From Methylobacterium fujisawaense (GTDB taxonomy: Bacteria; Pseudomonadota; Alphaproteobacteria; Rhizobiales; Beijerinckiaceae): a DNA stretch of 64,000 nucleotides. Below the pieces are notes generated by a model. The model was given only the letters and a program-made list of their open reading frames with translations, ran no database searches and was not told the origin of the DNA. How positions within the stretch are numbered: position 1 is the first letter of the stretch; each line of letters starts with the position of its first letter. The translations under genes were made by a program, and so were the position numbers. Below are positions 15,702-23,655 of the stretch, piece after piece. The stretch is taken from assembly GCF_014138435.1 (NCBI RefSeq), contig NZ_JACJIM010000003.1:663858-727857 (forward strand). The letters are read 5' to 3'.

Positions 15702-15934
15702 CAATTCGCTCCTTCGGGGTCTTCGCGGTGGCGCAGGTAGCCATGTCCGACGAGCCAGTCGCGCAGAACGTAGCGGACGGCGTCCGGGCGTGACGTGAGC
15801 GGCGCCCCGTCTGCCGAGGCCGCCAGCATGGCAGCGTCGAGCGCGTCGATCATGTCCGCCGGCATCCGCACGTTCACGGCTGCGGTCTCGGTCCTGGGGC
15901 GGCCCCGCGGCCGCTTCGCCTGTCTCTCGACCAT
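15701..15934 (-). CDS. Ribbon-helix-helix DNA-binding protein
   Basis: 77 residues from ATG 15934. A basic N-terminus (RQAKRPRGRPRTE) precedes the ribbon TAAVNVRMPADMIDALDAAM and two helices ending in RPDAVRYVLRDWLVGHGYL, the CopG/Arc (RHH) layout. Two ATAGCGCC half-sites lie 10 and 23 bases upstream of its start and are natural autoregulatory targets. The gene is divergent from the lytic transglycosylase gene, so it may also control the late block. Confidence 0.7.
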   Translation of the reverse strand: MVERQAKRPRGRPRTETAAVNVRMPADMIDALDAAMLAASADGAPLTSRPDAVRYVLRDWLVGHGYLRHREDPEGAN

Positions 15935-15943
15935 CGCGAATTT

Positions 15944-15964
15944 ATAGCGCCAAAAAATAGCGCC
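15944..15964. promoter_or_regulatory. Tandem ATAGCGCC sites, candidate RHH operator
   Basis: ATAGCGCC occurs at 15944-15951 and 15957-15964, 13 bp apart, directly upstream of the RHH gene. Directly repeated short sites are typical for RHH tetramers. A role in autoregulation is inferred from position. Confidence 0.45.
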
Positions 15965-15978
15965 CACAATCAGAAGTC

Positions 15979-15995
15979 TTGACCCGACGGGCGAA
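15979..15995 (+). promoter_or_regulatory. 17-bp element, copy 2 of two
   Basis: TTGACCCGACGGGCGAA, identical to 12630-12646, lies 109 bases before the late-block start at 16088. A short dyad CGACGGGCGAACCGTCG overlaps it. It is a candidate late promoter or shared regulator site. Confidence 0.5.
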
Positions 15996-16041
15996 CCGTC
16001 GGAAATGTCCACTGTCGCGAGCGCTGTGCGCCCGACCCCTA

Positions 16042-16066
16042 GGCCCGCCACCGTGCGGGCCTTTTG
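16042..16066 (+). terminator. Intrinsic terminator ahead of the lytic transglycosylase gene
   Basis: GGCCCGC/GCGGGCC 7-bp stem (16042-16048, 16055-16061), CACCGT loop, then TTTTGCGTTT. It lies between the putative promoter element at 15979 and the next start. It could act as an attenuator or an antitermination target for the late operon. Confidence 0.6.
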
Positions 16067-16087
16067 CGTTTCAGGACGCTCCCGCAC

Positions 16088-16774
16088 ATGCCGATGTCAC
16101 CAGAAGTCGCCGCCGCGATCCAGGCGGCGGCGGAGCGCAGCGGCCTGAACTGGTCGCGGCCGAACTATCTGCCGCGCATCGCCCAGATCGAGTCCAGCGG
16201 GAATCCGAACGCCAAGCACAGCGGGAGCGGAGCGGCCGGGCTGTTTCAGTTCGTACCGAGGACCGCGAAGGCGTTCGGCTTGAGCAACCCGTACGACCCG
16301 GTTGAAGCTTCGAACGCGGCGGCGCGCCTGACGCAGTCGAACGAGAGGACGCTGGGCAAGGCGCTCGGGCGGTCCCCGACCGATGGAGAGATGTACCTCG
16401 CCCATCAGCAGGGCGCGGTCGGCGCCTCGAAGATCCTGGCGAACCCAGGGTCAACCATGGGGGCTCTGGGGCTTGGCGACGCGGCTACCGGCAACGGCGG
16501 CTCCCCCAACATGCTCGCCCGGGACTTCGCCTCGAAGTGGGTCGGGAAGGTCGACAACACCCCCGTCGCGCCGGCTCCAACCGCGCCGGTCGGTCCGCCG
16601 ATGGCGCTGCCGGGTGCATCACCGGCGGCCGCAAGCTTCGATCTCAACGGGCCGTCTCAGGGCGGTCCGACGTCGGTCACCGGCCTGCCGAATGGCGGGC
16701 AGGGCCCGGCCGATACCGGGCTGGGTCTGACCGGAATCCTGCCGCGCCTCGCCTTCGGGTTCTCACCGCTCTAG
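16088..16774 (+). CDS. Phage lytic transglycosylase (SLT domain)
   Basis: 228 residues from ATG 16088 (ATG 16094 is an alternative). Residues about 15-125 are an SLT/goose-lysozyme-type domain. The catalytic Glu is in AQIESSGNPNAKH, followed by GAAGLFQFVPRTAKAFGL and a helix with YLAHQQGAVGA. The C-terminal 90 residues are Pro/Gly-rich and disordered. Such proteins cleave peptidoglycan glycan strands during DNA entry or act as tail-tip hydrolases. The gene opens the rightward late block after an intrinsic terminator. Confidence 0.8.
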   Translation: MPMSPEVAAAIQAAAERSGLNWSRPNYLPRIAQIESSGNPNAKHSGSGAAGLFQFVPRTAKAFGLSNPYDPVEASNAAARLTQSNERTLGKALGRSPTDGEMYLAHQQGAVGASKILANPGSTMGALGLGDAATGNGGSPNMLARDFASKWVGKVDNTPVAPAPTAPVGPPMALPGASPAAASFDLNGPSQGGPTSVTGLPNGGQGPADTGLGLTGILPRLAFGFSPL

Positions 16775-16791
16775 CCGATCAGGATCAACCG

Positions 16792-17802
16792 ATGGTTCCC
16801 CATCACTGGCGGCGCGCGCCTGCCGACAACGGGTTCTCGGACCCGAACGCGGACGTGCGCCCAGGCCGCTTCGCCAACACAGTCCTCGGAGCGATCCGGG
16901 GGCTCATGGCGACCGGCGCGGCCGCGCGTGATGACGCGCTCGGCGGCCTCGTCGCGACCCTCGGGGCGAGCAACGTCTATTCCGTGGCCTCGAATGAAGG
17001 CCTGGTCGACATCACCACCGGCATCAACGGGATCCCGCCGGCGATCACCGCGCCGTTCCTGTTGCGGCTCTCCTTCGACACCGCGCTCTCGGGCTCCGCG
17101 GCGAACGTCCCGCATCTGAAGGTCGATGGGTTCGACTGCGGGCCGATCCTGCGCCGCGACGGAACCGCGCTCGTCGACGGCGATCTCCCGCTCGGTGCGC
17201 CCGTCTTGGTTCGCGGCGACTTCGCGGCCGGCACCGACACGAAGGTCACGCGGGTGCGCGTGCTCGACCTGCAGCCGTCCGATCTCGCCGCACTGATGGC
17301 CAGCGGCTTCCCGATCGGCGGCGTGCTGCCGTTCACCGGCTCGAACACGCCGACCGGCTTCCTTGTGGCAAACGGGGCGGTGTTGCCCCGGGCGAGCTAT
17401 CCGAAGCTCTGGGCTCACGCACAGGCTTCAGGCTTGGCCGCATCCGACGCAGACTGGCTCGGGAATGCCGGCCTCTACCAGGGCTTCTACTCGCAGGGCG
17501 ATGGGGCGACGACATTCCGCCTGCCTGCGCTCAATGGCGTCTTCCTGCGTGGGCTCGACAGCGGACGCGGGCTCGACAGCGGTCGCGGCATGGGCACGCT
17601 GCAGGGCGACCTCTTCCGCGCGCACAACCACACCATGGCAAACGGCGGCGCGCCGATCACGCTCTATGGCGGCCCGAACACGGTCTACCTGTCCGTCGGG
17701 AATCCGAACAACGGCTACTACGCCGACAGCATCGCGCCGGCGGGTGGCGCCGAGACGCGCCCCATCAACGTCGCCTACCCCTTCCTGATCCGGGCCTACT
17801 GA
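16792..17802 (+). CDS. Tail fibre with phage tail-collar domain
   Basis: 336 residues from ATG 16792. The N-terminal half is beta-rich and may attach to the virion. From about 175 the protein matches the tail-collar fold: GGVLPFTGSNTPTGFLVANGAVLPRASYPKLW, then DGATTFRLPALNGVFLRGLDSGRG, an HNHTM motif, and RPINVAYPFLIRAY at the end. These proteins form the receptor-binding fibre tip. An 18-bp tandem duplication (about 17551-17586) repeats Gly-Leu-Asp-Ser-Gly-Arg and is a likely slippage site. Confidence 0.85.
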   Translation: MVPHHWRRAPADNGFSDPNADVRPGRFANTVLGAIRGLMATGAAARDDALGGLVATLGASNVYSVASNEGLVDITTGINGIPPAITAPFLLRLSFDTALSGSAANVPHLKVDGFDCGPILRRDGTALVDGDLPLGAPVLVRGDFAAGTDTKVTRVRVLDLQPSDLAALMASGFPIGGVLPFTGSNTPTGFLVANGAVLPRASYPKLWAHAQASGLAASDADWLGNAGLYQGFYSQGDGATTFRLPALNGVFLRGLDSGRGLDSGRGMGTLQGDLFRAHNHTMANGGAPITLYGGPNTVYLSVGNPNNGYYADSIAPAGGAETRPINVAYPFLIRAY

Positions 17803-17812
17803 GGAGCGTCCC

Positions 17813-18358
17813 GTGACCGATCTCACGCGCTACGCCTACGATGCGCGCTCAGGCGCCTATGTCGGCGAGGTCGAGGCGCACGACGACCCGATGAACCCCG
17901 GCAGCTATCTCGAGCCCGCGTTCTCGACGACGGTCGCGCCGGGAGCGGCGCCAGCCGGACAGGTGGCGGTGTTCGCGGCCGGGGCATGGGCCTTCGTCGC
18001 GGATCACCGTGGCGAGACCTGGTTCAAGAGTGCGGAGCCCGTGCTGGTCGACTTTCTCGGGGATCCGGCGGCGCAGGACCTGACCGCGGAGCCGGTGCTG
18101 CCGCCCGCGCCACCGCCGTCCTCGTGCTCGAAGCTGGGGCTCAAGCGCGCCTTCACCGAGAGGGGCCTCTGGCCGACGGTGCGGGCGATGCTCGCCTCCG
18201 ATGCCGACATGCAGGAGGACTGGGATCTGGCGGTCGAGCTCCGGATCACGGACCCGATCGTGAAGAAGGCAGTGGCCGGCCTCGCGCAGCTCGGGATCCC
18301 GCTCTCGGATGCTGACGTCCAGAACCTCGTGACCCGCGCGAACGAGCTGGTCGCCTAA
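17813..18358 (+). CDS. Probable tail-fibre assembly protein
   Basis: 181 residues from GTG 17813, with GAGGAG upstream, ten bases after the fibre gene. The N-terminal part ([22 protein letters not shown] and the [13 protein letters not shown] block) resembles phage tail-fibre assembly chaperones, which usually follow the fibre gene. The C-terminal helical part ([20 protein letters not shown]) is of a kind often found in alphaproteobacterial prophages. The chaperone role rests on gene order and partial similarity. Confidence 0.6.
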   Translation: MTDLTRYAYDARSGAYVGEVEAHDDPMNPGSYLEPAFSTTVAPGAAPAGQVAVFAAGAWAFVADHRGETWFKSAEPVLVDFLGDPAAQDLTAEPVLPPAPPPSSCSKLGLKRAFTERGLWPTVRAMLASDADMQEDWDLAVELRITDPIVKKAVAGLAQLGIPLSDADVQNLVTRANELVA

Positions 18359-18393
18359 GCTCCCCTCCTAAGCTCCCCCCTCAAGGAATCCCG

Positions 18394-18726
18394 ATGCCCC
18401 TGCGCTTTTCGGCGCGGGCCGCGCTCGCGTGCCTCGCGCTCGCGGGATCGGTGCCGCGCGCTTTGGCCGAGACTGCCTCCTGGTACGGCTCCGGTCACCG
18501 CACGGCGAACGGTGAGCGGTTCGCGCCCGACGGCCTGACCGCGGCACACCGCACCCTCCCCTTCGGCACCCGGGTGCGCGTGACCTACGGCGCTCGCTCG
18601 GTGGTCGTGCGGATCAACGACCGCGGCCCGTTCATCGCCGGCCGGGCGATCGATCTCTCGCGCGGGGCGGCCCGGGCCATCGGCCTGTCGGGCGTCGGCC
18701 GCGTCCACCTCGCCATCCTGGGCTGA
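18394..18726 (+). CDS. RlpA-like double-psi beta-barrel lysin
   Basis: 110 residues with a Sec signal (about 1-25, ending ALAETA). The mature part is a single RlpA domain: [31 protein letters not shown], then [29 protein letters not shown]. The Asp/His positions of the catalytic septal-ring transglycosylase fold are present. It lacks the SPOR domain of chromosomal RlpA and so is a minimal phage or lysis version. It lies between the fibre and GH19 genes. Confidence 0.8.
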   Translation: MPLRFSARAALACLALAGSVPRALAETASWYGSGHRTANGERFAPDGLTAAHRTLPFGTRVRVTYGARSVVVRINDRGPFIAGRAIDLSRGAARAIGLSGVGRVHLAILG

Positions 18727-18750
18727 ACCCTCGACGATCCGGAGACCGCC

Positions 18751-19590
18751 ATGGCCACGTCCACCGACGGGGGCGCCTTCGCGCGCCTGGACCGCACCAA
18801 GTTCTTCGCCGCGCTGAAGCCGATGTTCGGCTCGTACACGCAGGCGCAGGTCGACGGGCTCAATCACCTGCTCGACGTGTTCCTGACTTATGCGCTCGTC
18901 CTCGACCGGCGCCTGCTCGCCTACATCATCGCCACCTCGTTCCACGAGACAGGCCGCCGGATGCAGCCGGTCCGCGAGGGGTTCGCGACCACGGATGCCG
19001 GCGCCCGCGCGGCGGTGGCGAAGCTGTTCGCCCGCGGCGCGATCAGCCGGAACTACGCGCTGCCGAACGCCCGCGGCCTCAGCTTCTACGGCCGCGGCGA
19101 CGTGCAGCTCACCTTCGAGGACAACTATCGCCGGATGGGCGTGCTGCTCGGCGTGCCGCTGGCGGACGATCCGGATCTCGCGCTCGACCCGACCATCTCG
19201 AAACGGATTCTCGTCGAGGGTGTGACCCGGGGCGTGTCCCAGAAGGGCGACTTCACCGGCAAGGCCCTTGAGGACTACATCCACGGCGACGTCTGCGATT
19301 ACGTCGGCGCCCGCCGGACCGTGAACGGCACGGACAAGGCCGAGCTGATCGCCGGCTACGCGCGGAAGGCCGAGGCGGCACTGATCGCCGCCGGCATGCC
19401 GCTGGTCGGCGTCCGGATGCCCGACGCGCTGGGCAAGCCCGCGCCCGTCGCCACCCAGCCCGCGACGCCGGCCTCGTACGCGCCGGCCGCCTCGGTCGCG
19501 CCCGCCCCGGCTCCGGCGCTCTCCCCCTCCCGCAACCTGTTCCAGCGCGTCGCCGACCGGCTGCGCGCGGCCTACCCCGTGAAAGGCTGA
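18751..19590 (+). CDS. Endolysin, GH19 chitinase/lysozyme type
   Basis: 279 residues from ATG 18751 (ribosome site CGGAGA). Residues about 10-205 match GH19-like endolysins. SFHETGRRMQPVREGF contains the catalytic Glu after His. FYGRGDVQLTFEDNYRRMG is the conserved substrate-groove block. A Pro/Ala linker (about 230-258) leads to a short amphipathic helix (NLFQRVADRLRAAY), perhaps for membrane or cell-wall targeting. There is no signal peptide, so export would need the adjacent holin. Four bases separate it from the holin gene. Confidence 0.85.
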   Translation: MATSTDGGAFARLDRTKFFAALKPMFGSYTQAQVDGLNHLLDVFLTYALVLDRRLLAYIIATSFHETGRRMQPVREGFATTDAGARAAVAKLFARGAISRNYALPNARGLSFYGRGDVQLTFEDNYRRMGVLLGVPLADDPDLALDPTISKRILVEGVTRGVSQKGDFTGKALEDYIHGDVCDYVGARRTVNGTDKAELIAGYARKAEAALIAAGMPLVGVRMPDALGKPAPVATQPATPASYAPAASVAPAPAPALSPSRNLFQRVADRLRAAYPVKG

Positions 19591-19594
19591 AGCC

Positions 19595-20140
19595 ATGTCG
19601 AGCGGCCTCGGAAGCTTCATCGGCAGCATCGTCGGCGGTGCCGTCACCGGCGGCATGGGCCCCGCGATCGGCGAGGGCATCAAGATCGCCCTCCCCCCCG
19701 CGGCCGAAGCGGCGAAGACCCTGGTGGAGCGTCTCGTCCCGGATCCCGCGGCGAAAGCCGCGGCGCAGCTCGCGCTCGAGGAGGCGCTCACCGCGCGCGA
19801 CACGACCGCCACCAACGCGGCAATGGAGATCGCCAAGGCGCAAGCGACGGTGAACCTCGCCGAGGCGCAGGGGAACGACCGCTATAGCGCCCGGTGGCGG
19901 CCGACCGCCGGCTGGGTCTGCGTCGCCGGCCTCGCCTATGCCTTCGTGCTCGGCCCGATCCTGACCTGGCTGACGGGCATCATCGGCGCGGCGATCGGCG
20001 CCGCCCTGCCGGCCGCGCCTCTGATCGAGGTCGGCCAGCTCATGGTCCTGCTCACCGGCATGCTCGGCCTCGGTGTCCAGCGCACCCTTGAGCGGACGCA
20101 GGGCGTTCCCGGCGCGATGCCGGGCGGCACAAAGGCCTGA
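19595..20140 (+). CDS. 3TM-type holin
   Basis: 181 residues. The N-terminus has a Gly-rich hydrophobic segment (about 4-30) and a helical Ala-rich stretch. From about 92 the RYSARWRPTAGWVCVAGLAY block, then two hydrophobic helices and a basic end, match the Holin_3TMs family. It follows the endolysin by four bases, giving a classic lysin-holin pair. Confidence 0.85.
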   Translation: MSSGLGSFIGSIVGGAVTGGMGPAIGEGIKIALPPAAEAAKTLVERLVPDPAAKAAAQLALEEALTARDTTATNAAMEIAKAQATVNLAEAQGNDRYSARWRPTAGWVCVAGLAYAFVLGPILTWLTGIIGAAIGAALPAAPLIEVGQLMVLLTGMLGLGVQRTLERTQGVPGAMPGGTKA

Positions 20141-20189
20141 CCCCTCATCCTACCCTTACCCCCTCAAGGGGCCGCGAAAGACCGCCGCC

Positions 20190-20546
20190 ATGGACACATC
20201 CTTCCTGTCGCCCGGGCCGATCACCTGGGCGCAGCTCATCGCGCTCGCGCTGTTCCTGTTCTCGGTCGGCAAGGGCGTCGACTGGATCGTCGGGAAGCTG
20301 CGCACCGGCACGAAGGAGGCGGTCTCGCCGCTCACGATCGACATGGCCGCGGCCAAGATCGAGATCCGGGCGCTCGACGAGAAGCTGAATGCCTTCAAGA
20401 TCGAGGTGGCCCGGACCTACGTAACCGGCGATGTCATCACCCGTCTGGAGCGGCGTATCGACGACATGGTCACTTCGGTGCGTGGCGAGATGAAGGAGAC
20501 GCGCGAGGCGATGCTGAAGGCCTTCATGCACCGGCCGCTCGACTGA
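20190..20546 (+). CDS. TM plus coiled-coil protein of the lysis module
   Basis: 118 residues from ATG 20190. One TM helix (about 10-32, TWAQLIALALFLFSVGKGV) is followed by a long coiled coil (about 52-110). This is the architecture of an inner-membrane spanin or a related accessory lysis protein. No outer-membrane partner is evident. A terminator follows at once, closing the lysis operon. Confidence 0.6.
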   Translation: MDTSFLSPGPITWAQLIALALFLFSVGKGVDWIVGKLRTGTKEAVSPLTIDMAAAKIEIRALDEKLNAFKIEVARTYVTGDVITRLERRIDDMVTSVRGEMKETREAMLKAFMHRPLD

Positions 20547-20552
20547 CTGGCC

Positions 20553-20568
20553 GTTGACATCCGTCAAC
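20553..20568. promoter_or_regulatory. Palindrome GTTGAC-ATCC-GTCAAC
   Basis: Perfect 6-bp dyad (20553-20558, 20563-20568) sharing its half-sites with the outer arms of the immunity operator at 8453-8498. It may be a second repressor site, or could simply be the outer part of the terminator that follows. Confidence 0.35.
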
Positions 20569-20575
20569 ACCCTAG

Positions 20576-20604
20576 GCGCCCTGGCTTCGGCCGGAGCGCT
20601 TTTT
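20576..20604 (+). terminator. Intrinsic terminator of the lysis operon
   Basis: GCGCCCTGGC pairs with GCCGGAGCGC (one mismatch, one G-T) around a TTCG loop, followed by TTTTT. It lies 30 bases after the last lysis-module gene. Confidence 0.75.
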
Positions 20605-20733
20605 GTCGGTTCAGGACGCCAGGATCACGCTCTGATGCTCTGATGACGTTCAGCAGCTCCTACGCCTAAAGCATTGAAGACTGAAATATTTTGCCAATCC
20701 AACACGATGCATAATTAATTATCATCTTAATTC

Positions 20734-21342
20734 TCAGAAACCTTTGGCAGCGGAGTGGATTTCAATTAAAGGTACAGTGTTCATGTCTCGTCCGTCTTTC
20801 TTCATGTCCTTTATCCACTCTGCGACTCCGTCGCAGATGTCGTTACAAAAAATATCAACCTGAATTTGAAGAACTACAACATCACCGTCTGTCGCCCTGT
20901 TGCAGTGCAGTGAAATTCCCGGAACCGGGTAAACTATGTGAAATCTGCTTATTGTCTCTCGCACCCGCTGATTAGTGATGTCGCTCGACGCCTCGTGAAT
21001 GTAAGCGCATCGCAAGCAGTAACAGTCGGTGCCTGACAGAAACACTATTGTTGCCTCAAATGTTGGCGCTTTGCCAAAGTATTCGTCTATGCGGCCTTCT
21101 TCTTGCATTCGCTGTCTGTATCCAAATGGATCTGCCGCATGCTCCTCATTGTAATACATTTTTTTTGTGGTGTATCTAGGCTCAACCCACTTGGAGAACC
21201 AAGCCACATATTCCCGCCACGTAGCTTTGCGCCCGTTCTCTACGGAAACACACATGTCTGGAAGGGCTAAGGCAAGAGTTAGAGCTCCATACCAATTCTG
21301 TTGTTGCAATGAATTTCGAACCGAGGCCACAAACCGATCCAA
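20734..21342 (-). CDS. Prophage cargo protein of unknown function
   Basis: 202 residues from TTG 21342, supported by GGAGAA eight bases upstream. It is AT-richer than the adjacent lysis genes. Recognisable blocks are WYGALTLALALPDMC, SGTDCYCLRCAYIHEAS, the phrase FHIVYPVPGISLHCN and VDIFCNDICDGVAEW. This Cys/His-rich pattern recurs in proteins scattered in prophages and islands with no known role. ALRCAYLHE-like segments (here CLRCAYIHE) have the look of an Arg-His HEPN-type helix, but the spacing is not canonical. It stands alone and opposed to the late operon, as cargo genes do. Confidence 0.55.
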   Translation of the reverse strand: MDRFVASVRNSLQQQNWYGALTLALALPDMCVSVENGRKATWREYVAWFSKWVEPRYTTKKMYYNEEHAADPFGYRQRMQEEGRIDEYFGKAPTFEATIVFLSGTDCYCLRCAYIHEASSDITNQRVRETISRFHIVYPVPGISLHCNRATDGDVVVLQIQVDIFCNDICDGVAEWIKDMKKDGRDMNTVPLIEIHSAAKGF

Positions 21343-21509
21343 ACTAATTCTCCGTAATCAAGCTATAAGGCTGCAGGACAGTGGTGCCCGCCCCGTGAGC
21401 AGATCGGGGCGGGGCCGAGCGGAAGAGGGTCGCTCCGAAGCTATGACCAAGGCGCAGCCGCCTTATCAGCAAGCCAGACATCGCGCTTCTTGACTTTCAG
21501 CATCAGGCA

Positions 21510-21788
21510 CTAATCGTCACTGATCAAGGAAGTTTGAATTTCTGCCCAATTGCGAAATAGTTTGGCCGCATACATTGAAAGAACAAATGCGCCTAAAGAG
21601 GCAGCAAGGCTCGCCATATTGTCATAGACAAAGAGTGTTCCAGCGCGGTATTCTTTTACATATGAGCCAATGCCGACATAAAATTTCAGATAAGGTCCAA
21701 TGGCCCCGGCAACAACAGAAGCAACCGCCAGGTTATTCCAGAACGTTGCTCTAATCTTTCGAAGCTCATTATTTGAATTTTTTGCCAC
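21510..21788 (-). CDS. Two-TM membrane protein, paralogue of 7927-8175
   Basis: 92 residues from GTG 21788, with AAGGGA six bases upstream. NELRKIRATFWNN and VAGAIGPYLKFYVG are followed by a second hydrophobic helix (about 60-80). This matches the N-E-x2-KIRAT, VAG-x-I-x-P, second-helix plan of the gene at 7927. The AT-rich composition resembles the cargo gene upstream. In this second location it lies beside another cargo gene, which suggests the family travels with such genes. Confidence 0.55.
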   Translation of the reverse strand: MAKNSNNELRKIRATFWNNLAVASVVAGAIGPYLKFYVGIGSYVKEYRAGTLFVYDNMASLAASLGAFVLSMYAAKLFRNWAEIQTSLISDD

Positions 21789-22022
21789 ATTAGTCCCTTT
21801 TCGAATTTCGGTGAGATATATAAATATTGCCGCCCGAAAGATGCGCAGAGGCGATTTCGCAAGCGCCAATCTTTGATCGGCCACTCGCAACTGCTGCGAT
21901 CTCTGCGAGAAAGCTGAACAGATCGCGGGGGGGGAGCCAATCGCCGTGGCTAGATTGGATGAGCCGGAGTCCATCAGGATAGCGCCCGACTCCCTATCAG
22001 GTGCGCTGGGCGACAGAGGTCG

Positions 22023-22847
22023 CTATGCTTGGCGCATCTTCTTCGGGATCGGCCGCGGCGGCAGCTTCTTGAACGGGGCCGCGATCGTCGCCGTGGCGCC
22101 CTTGGCGATCAGCCGCGGCAGGAACTCCAACGCCTTGCTGTCCCGGCCCGAAAAGTAGGCCTCCGCGCGCTGCGGCAGCCACACCGTCCAGTAGTGCCGC
22201 CGGAACTCCTTCAGCATGTCGTCGGGATAGGCCTTCGCCATGACGACCCGGCCGTCCTCGAAGTGGTGCGGGTAGGTGGGCATCGAATCGGTGTCGATGT
22301 CCCACTCGTCCCGGAGCCACTTGCAGAAGATCCGGCCTTGCGAGATGTCCGGTAGCATGCCCTCGGGCAGGCTGTAGCCCATGGCTTCCATCGGGGCGAT
22401 GAGCAGGGTCGTCATCTCGATCAGGATTGAGAAGTGCCCGGCGGGAACGTGACCGTGGTTCGCCATGTGGCGGCGCAGGTGGTACGGAATGACCGACCGC
22501 GGCTTATTTCGCCCGTTCGCCCATTCGCGGACCCAGCGGGAGACCTGAACAGCGAACTCCGGCGAGCACCACTGGCCCAGGTGGATGGCAATATCGGGGT
22601 GGACCCACGTTCCCTGCTGCTGCGGGTCGCCGCCCCTAACCGATTGAATCAAATCCGTTATGGGGATTCCCATATCGCTCGACAGCGCCGCCAGGAACGC
22701 CCGAGTGTTCAGCAAGCGGACGTAGTCGGCGAAGAGTTTTCCGGTCGCCTGGCACATCGCCGTCGCGTTGATGTAGCCGTCGCTCGGCCGCTGGCAGACA
22801 AGGCCGCCAGCCGTTTGGTGGGGGATGAGATCGAAATGCTGCTGCAC
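22023..22847 (-). CDS. KilA-N domain protein
   Basis: 274 residues from GTG 22847, with AAGGAG upstream. Residues about 5-115 match KilA-N: SDGYINATAMCQATGK, LNTRAFLAALS, then GTWVHPDIAIHLGQWCSPEFAVQVSRWV. The remainder (about 120-274) is a less conserved C-terminal domain with WLRDEWD and YPDDMLKEFRRHYW blocks, not the usual KilAC. KilA-N proteins bind DNA and act as phage regulators or antirepressors. This one stands alone near the attachment end of the prophage. Confidence 0.8.
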   Translation of the reverse strand: MQQHFDLIPHQTAGGLVCQRPSDGYINATAMCQATGKLFADYVRLLNTRAFLAALSSDMGIPITDLIQSVRGGDPQQQGTWVHPDIAIHLGQWCSPEFAVQVSRWVREWANGRNKPRSVIPYHLRRHMANHGHVPAGHFSILIEMTTLLIAPMEAMGYSLPEGMLPDISQGRIFCKWLRDEWDIDTDSMPTYPHHFEDGRVVMAKAYPDDMLKEFRRHYWTVWLPQRAEAYFSGRDSKALEFLPRLIAKGATATIAAPFKKLPPRPIPKKMRQA

Positions 22848-22970
22848 GGTGACAGCTCCTTAACCGCGTGTTGATGACACCGGCCAAGGGTCTGGACTCA
22901 TCCTCCGGATCAGCGCTTAGATCCGGTTGCCCGAGGTGGTCCAGGTCCCTTGACCGGCCTCTCAACGGAA

Positions 22971-23008
22971 GGCCGTTCCGACTCATGTCGGGGCGGCCTT
23001 TCTCGTTT
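22971..23008 (+). terminator. Intrinsic terminator with no rightward gene upstream
   Basis: GGCCG (22971-22975) pairs with CGGCC (22994-22998) and CCGAC (22978-22982) with GTCGG (22987-22991), followed by TTTCTCGTTT. The nearest upstream gene is on the other strand. The 418-base gap 22848-23265 otherwise has no ORF, so this could end a short non-coding RNA that starts in 22850-22960. Confidence 0.45.
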
Positions 23009-23265
23009 CGAGACACCCAGTAGGCACGCGGGTCGCCTGCAAGTCGACGCGTGGGCCGGACTTATGCCCCGATATTCACAGCTGGCTTCGCATCCACAGG
23101 TTGCCCAAAACAGCCCCTCCACAGGGCAGCAATGCCGATAACACTTGATCTGAACGAGGCTCGCCGAGCTCATCGGGCCGTCGAGGTTGATGGGCTAAAT
23201 CGCGATCTTAACGAGCGACATCATCTCGATGGCGAAGCGCACCTGGGCGCCGTACTGAAGCGGCC

Positions 23266-23652
23266 ATGTCAGCCAGCCTCGCTCCTGCCGACCTCTCGCC
23301 GACCGTCGCCTCCTGGCGCGACCAGATCGAGCGCCTGTCTGAGCACGCCTCTCCGTGCCGATATCTGACCCCGACGCGATGGGCGGCGATGCGAGCGAAC
23401 GCGCTTGCCTTCCTCGACCAGCACGGCGCCGAGGCGCACCGGCTGGGCTGGACGGCCGCGCTGCTCTTCGGCGTTCACCCGGAGCACGGCTTCCTGCGGG
23501 TCGAGTATGCCGGCGCCCTGATGGTCAACGACAGCAAAGTCGTCGGCGTCGAGCCGGACCGGATCGTGTTTGATCGCTTCTCCGGCTACCGGATGAAGCC
23601 GGGTCAGAACTGGGGACCGCCGGTCTGGGAGTTCGCGGCGAAGGGGCGCTGA
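23266..23652 (+). CDS. Hypothetical protein of mobile elements
   Basis: 128 residues from ATG 23266. Central blocks are RWAAMRANALAFLDQHGAEA, then GWTAALLFGVHPEHG, FLRVEYAGALMV and the IVFDRFSGYRMKPGQ segment. This set appears in alphaproteobacterial phage and plasmid proteins without assigned function. It has no TM or signal. It is convergent with the next gene, with three bases between stops. Confidence 0.55.
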   Translation: MSASLAPADLSPTVASWRDQIERLSEHASPCRYLTPTRWAAMRANALAFLDQHGAEAHRLGWTAALLFGVHPEHGFLRVEYAGALMVNDSKVVGVEPDRIVFDRFSGYRMKPGQNWGPPVWEFAAKGR

Positions 23653-23655
23653 CCT

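Noticed and set aside
16097..16454. Antisense frames over the lytic transglycosylase
   Set aside because: The sense frame has the catalytic Glu motif; antisense frames have only shadow composition.
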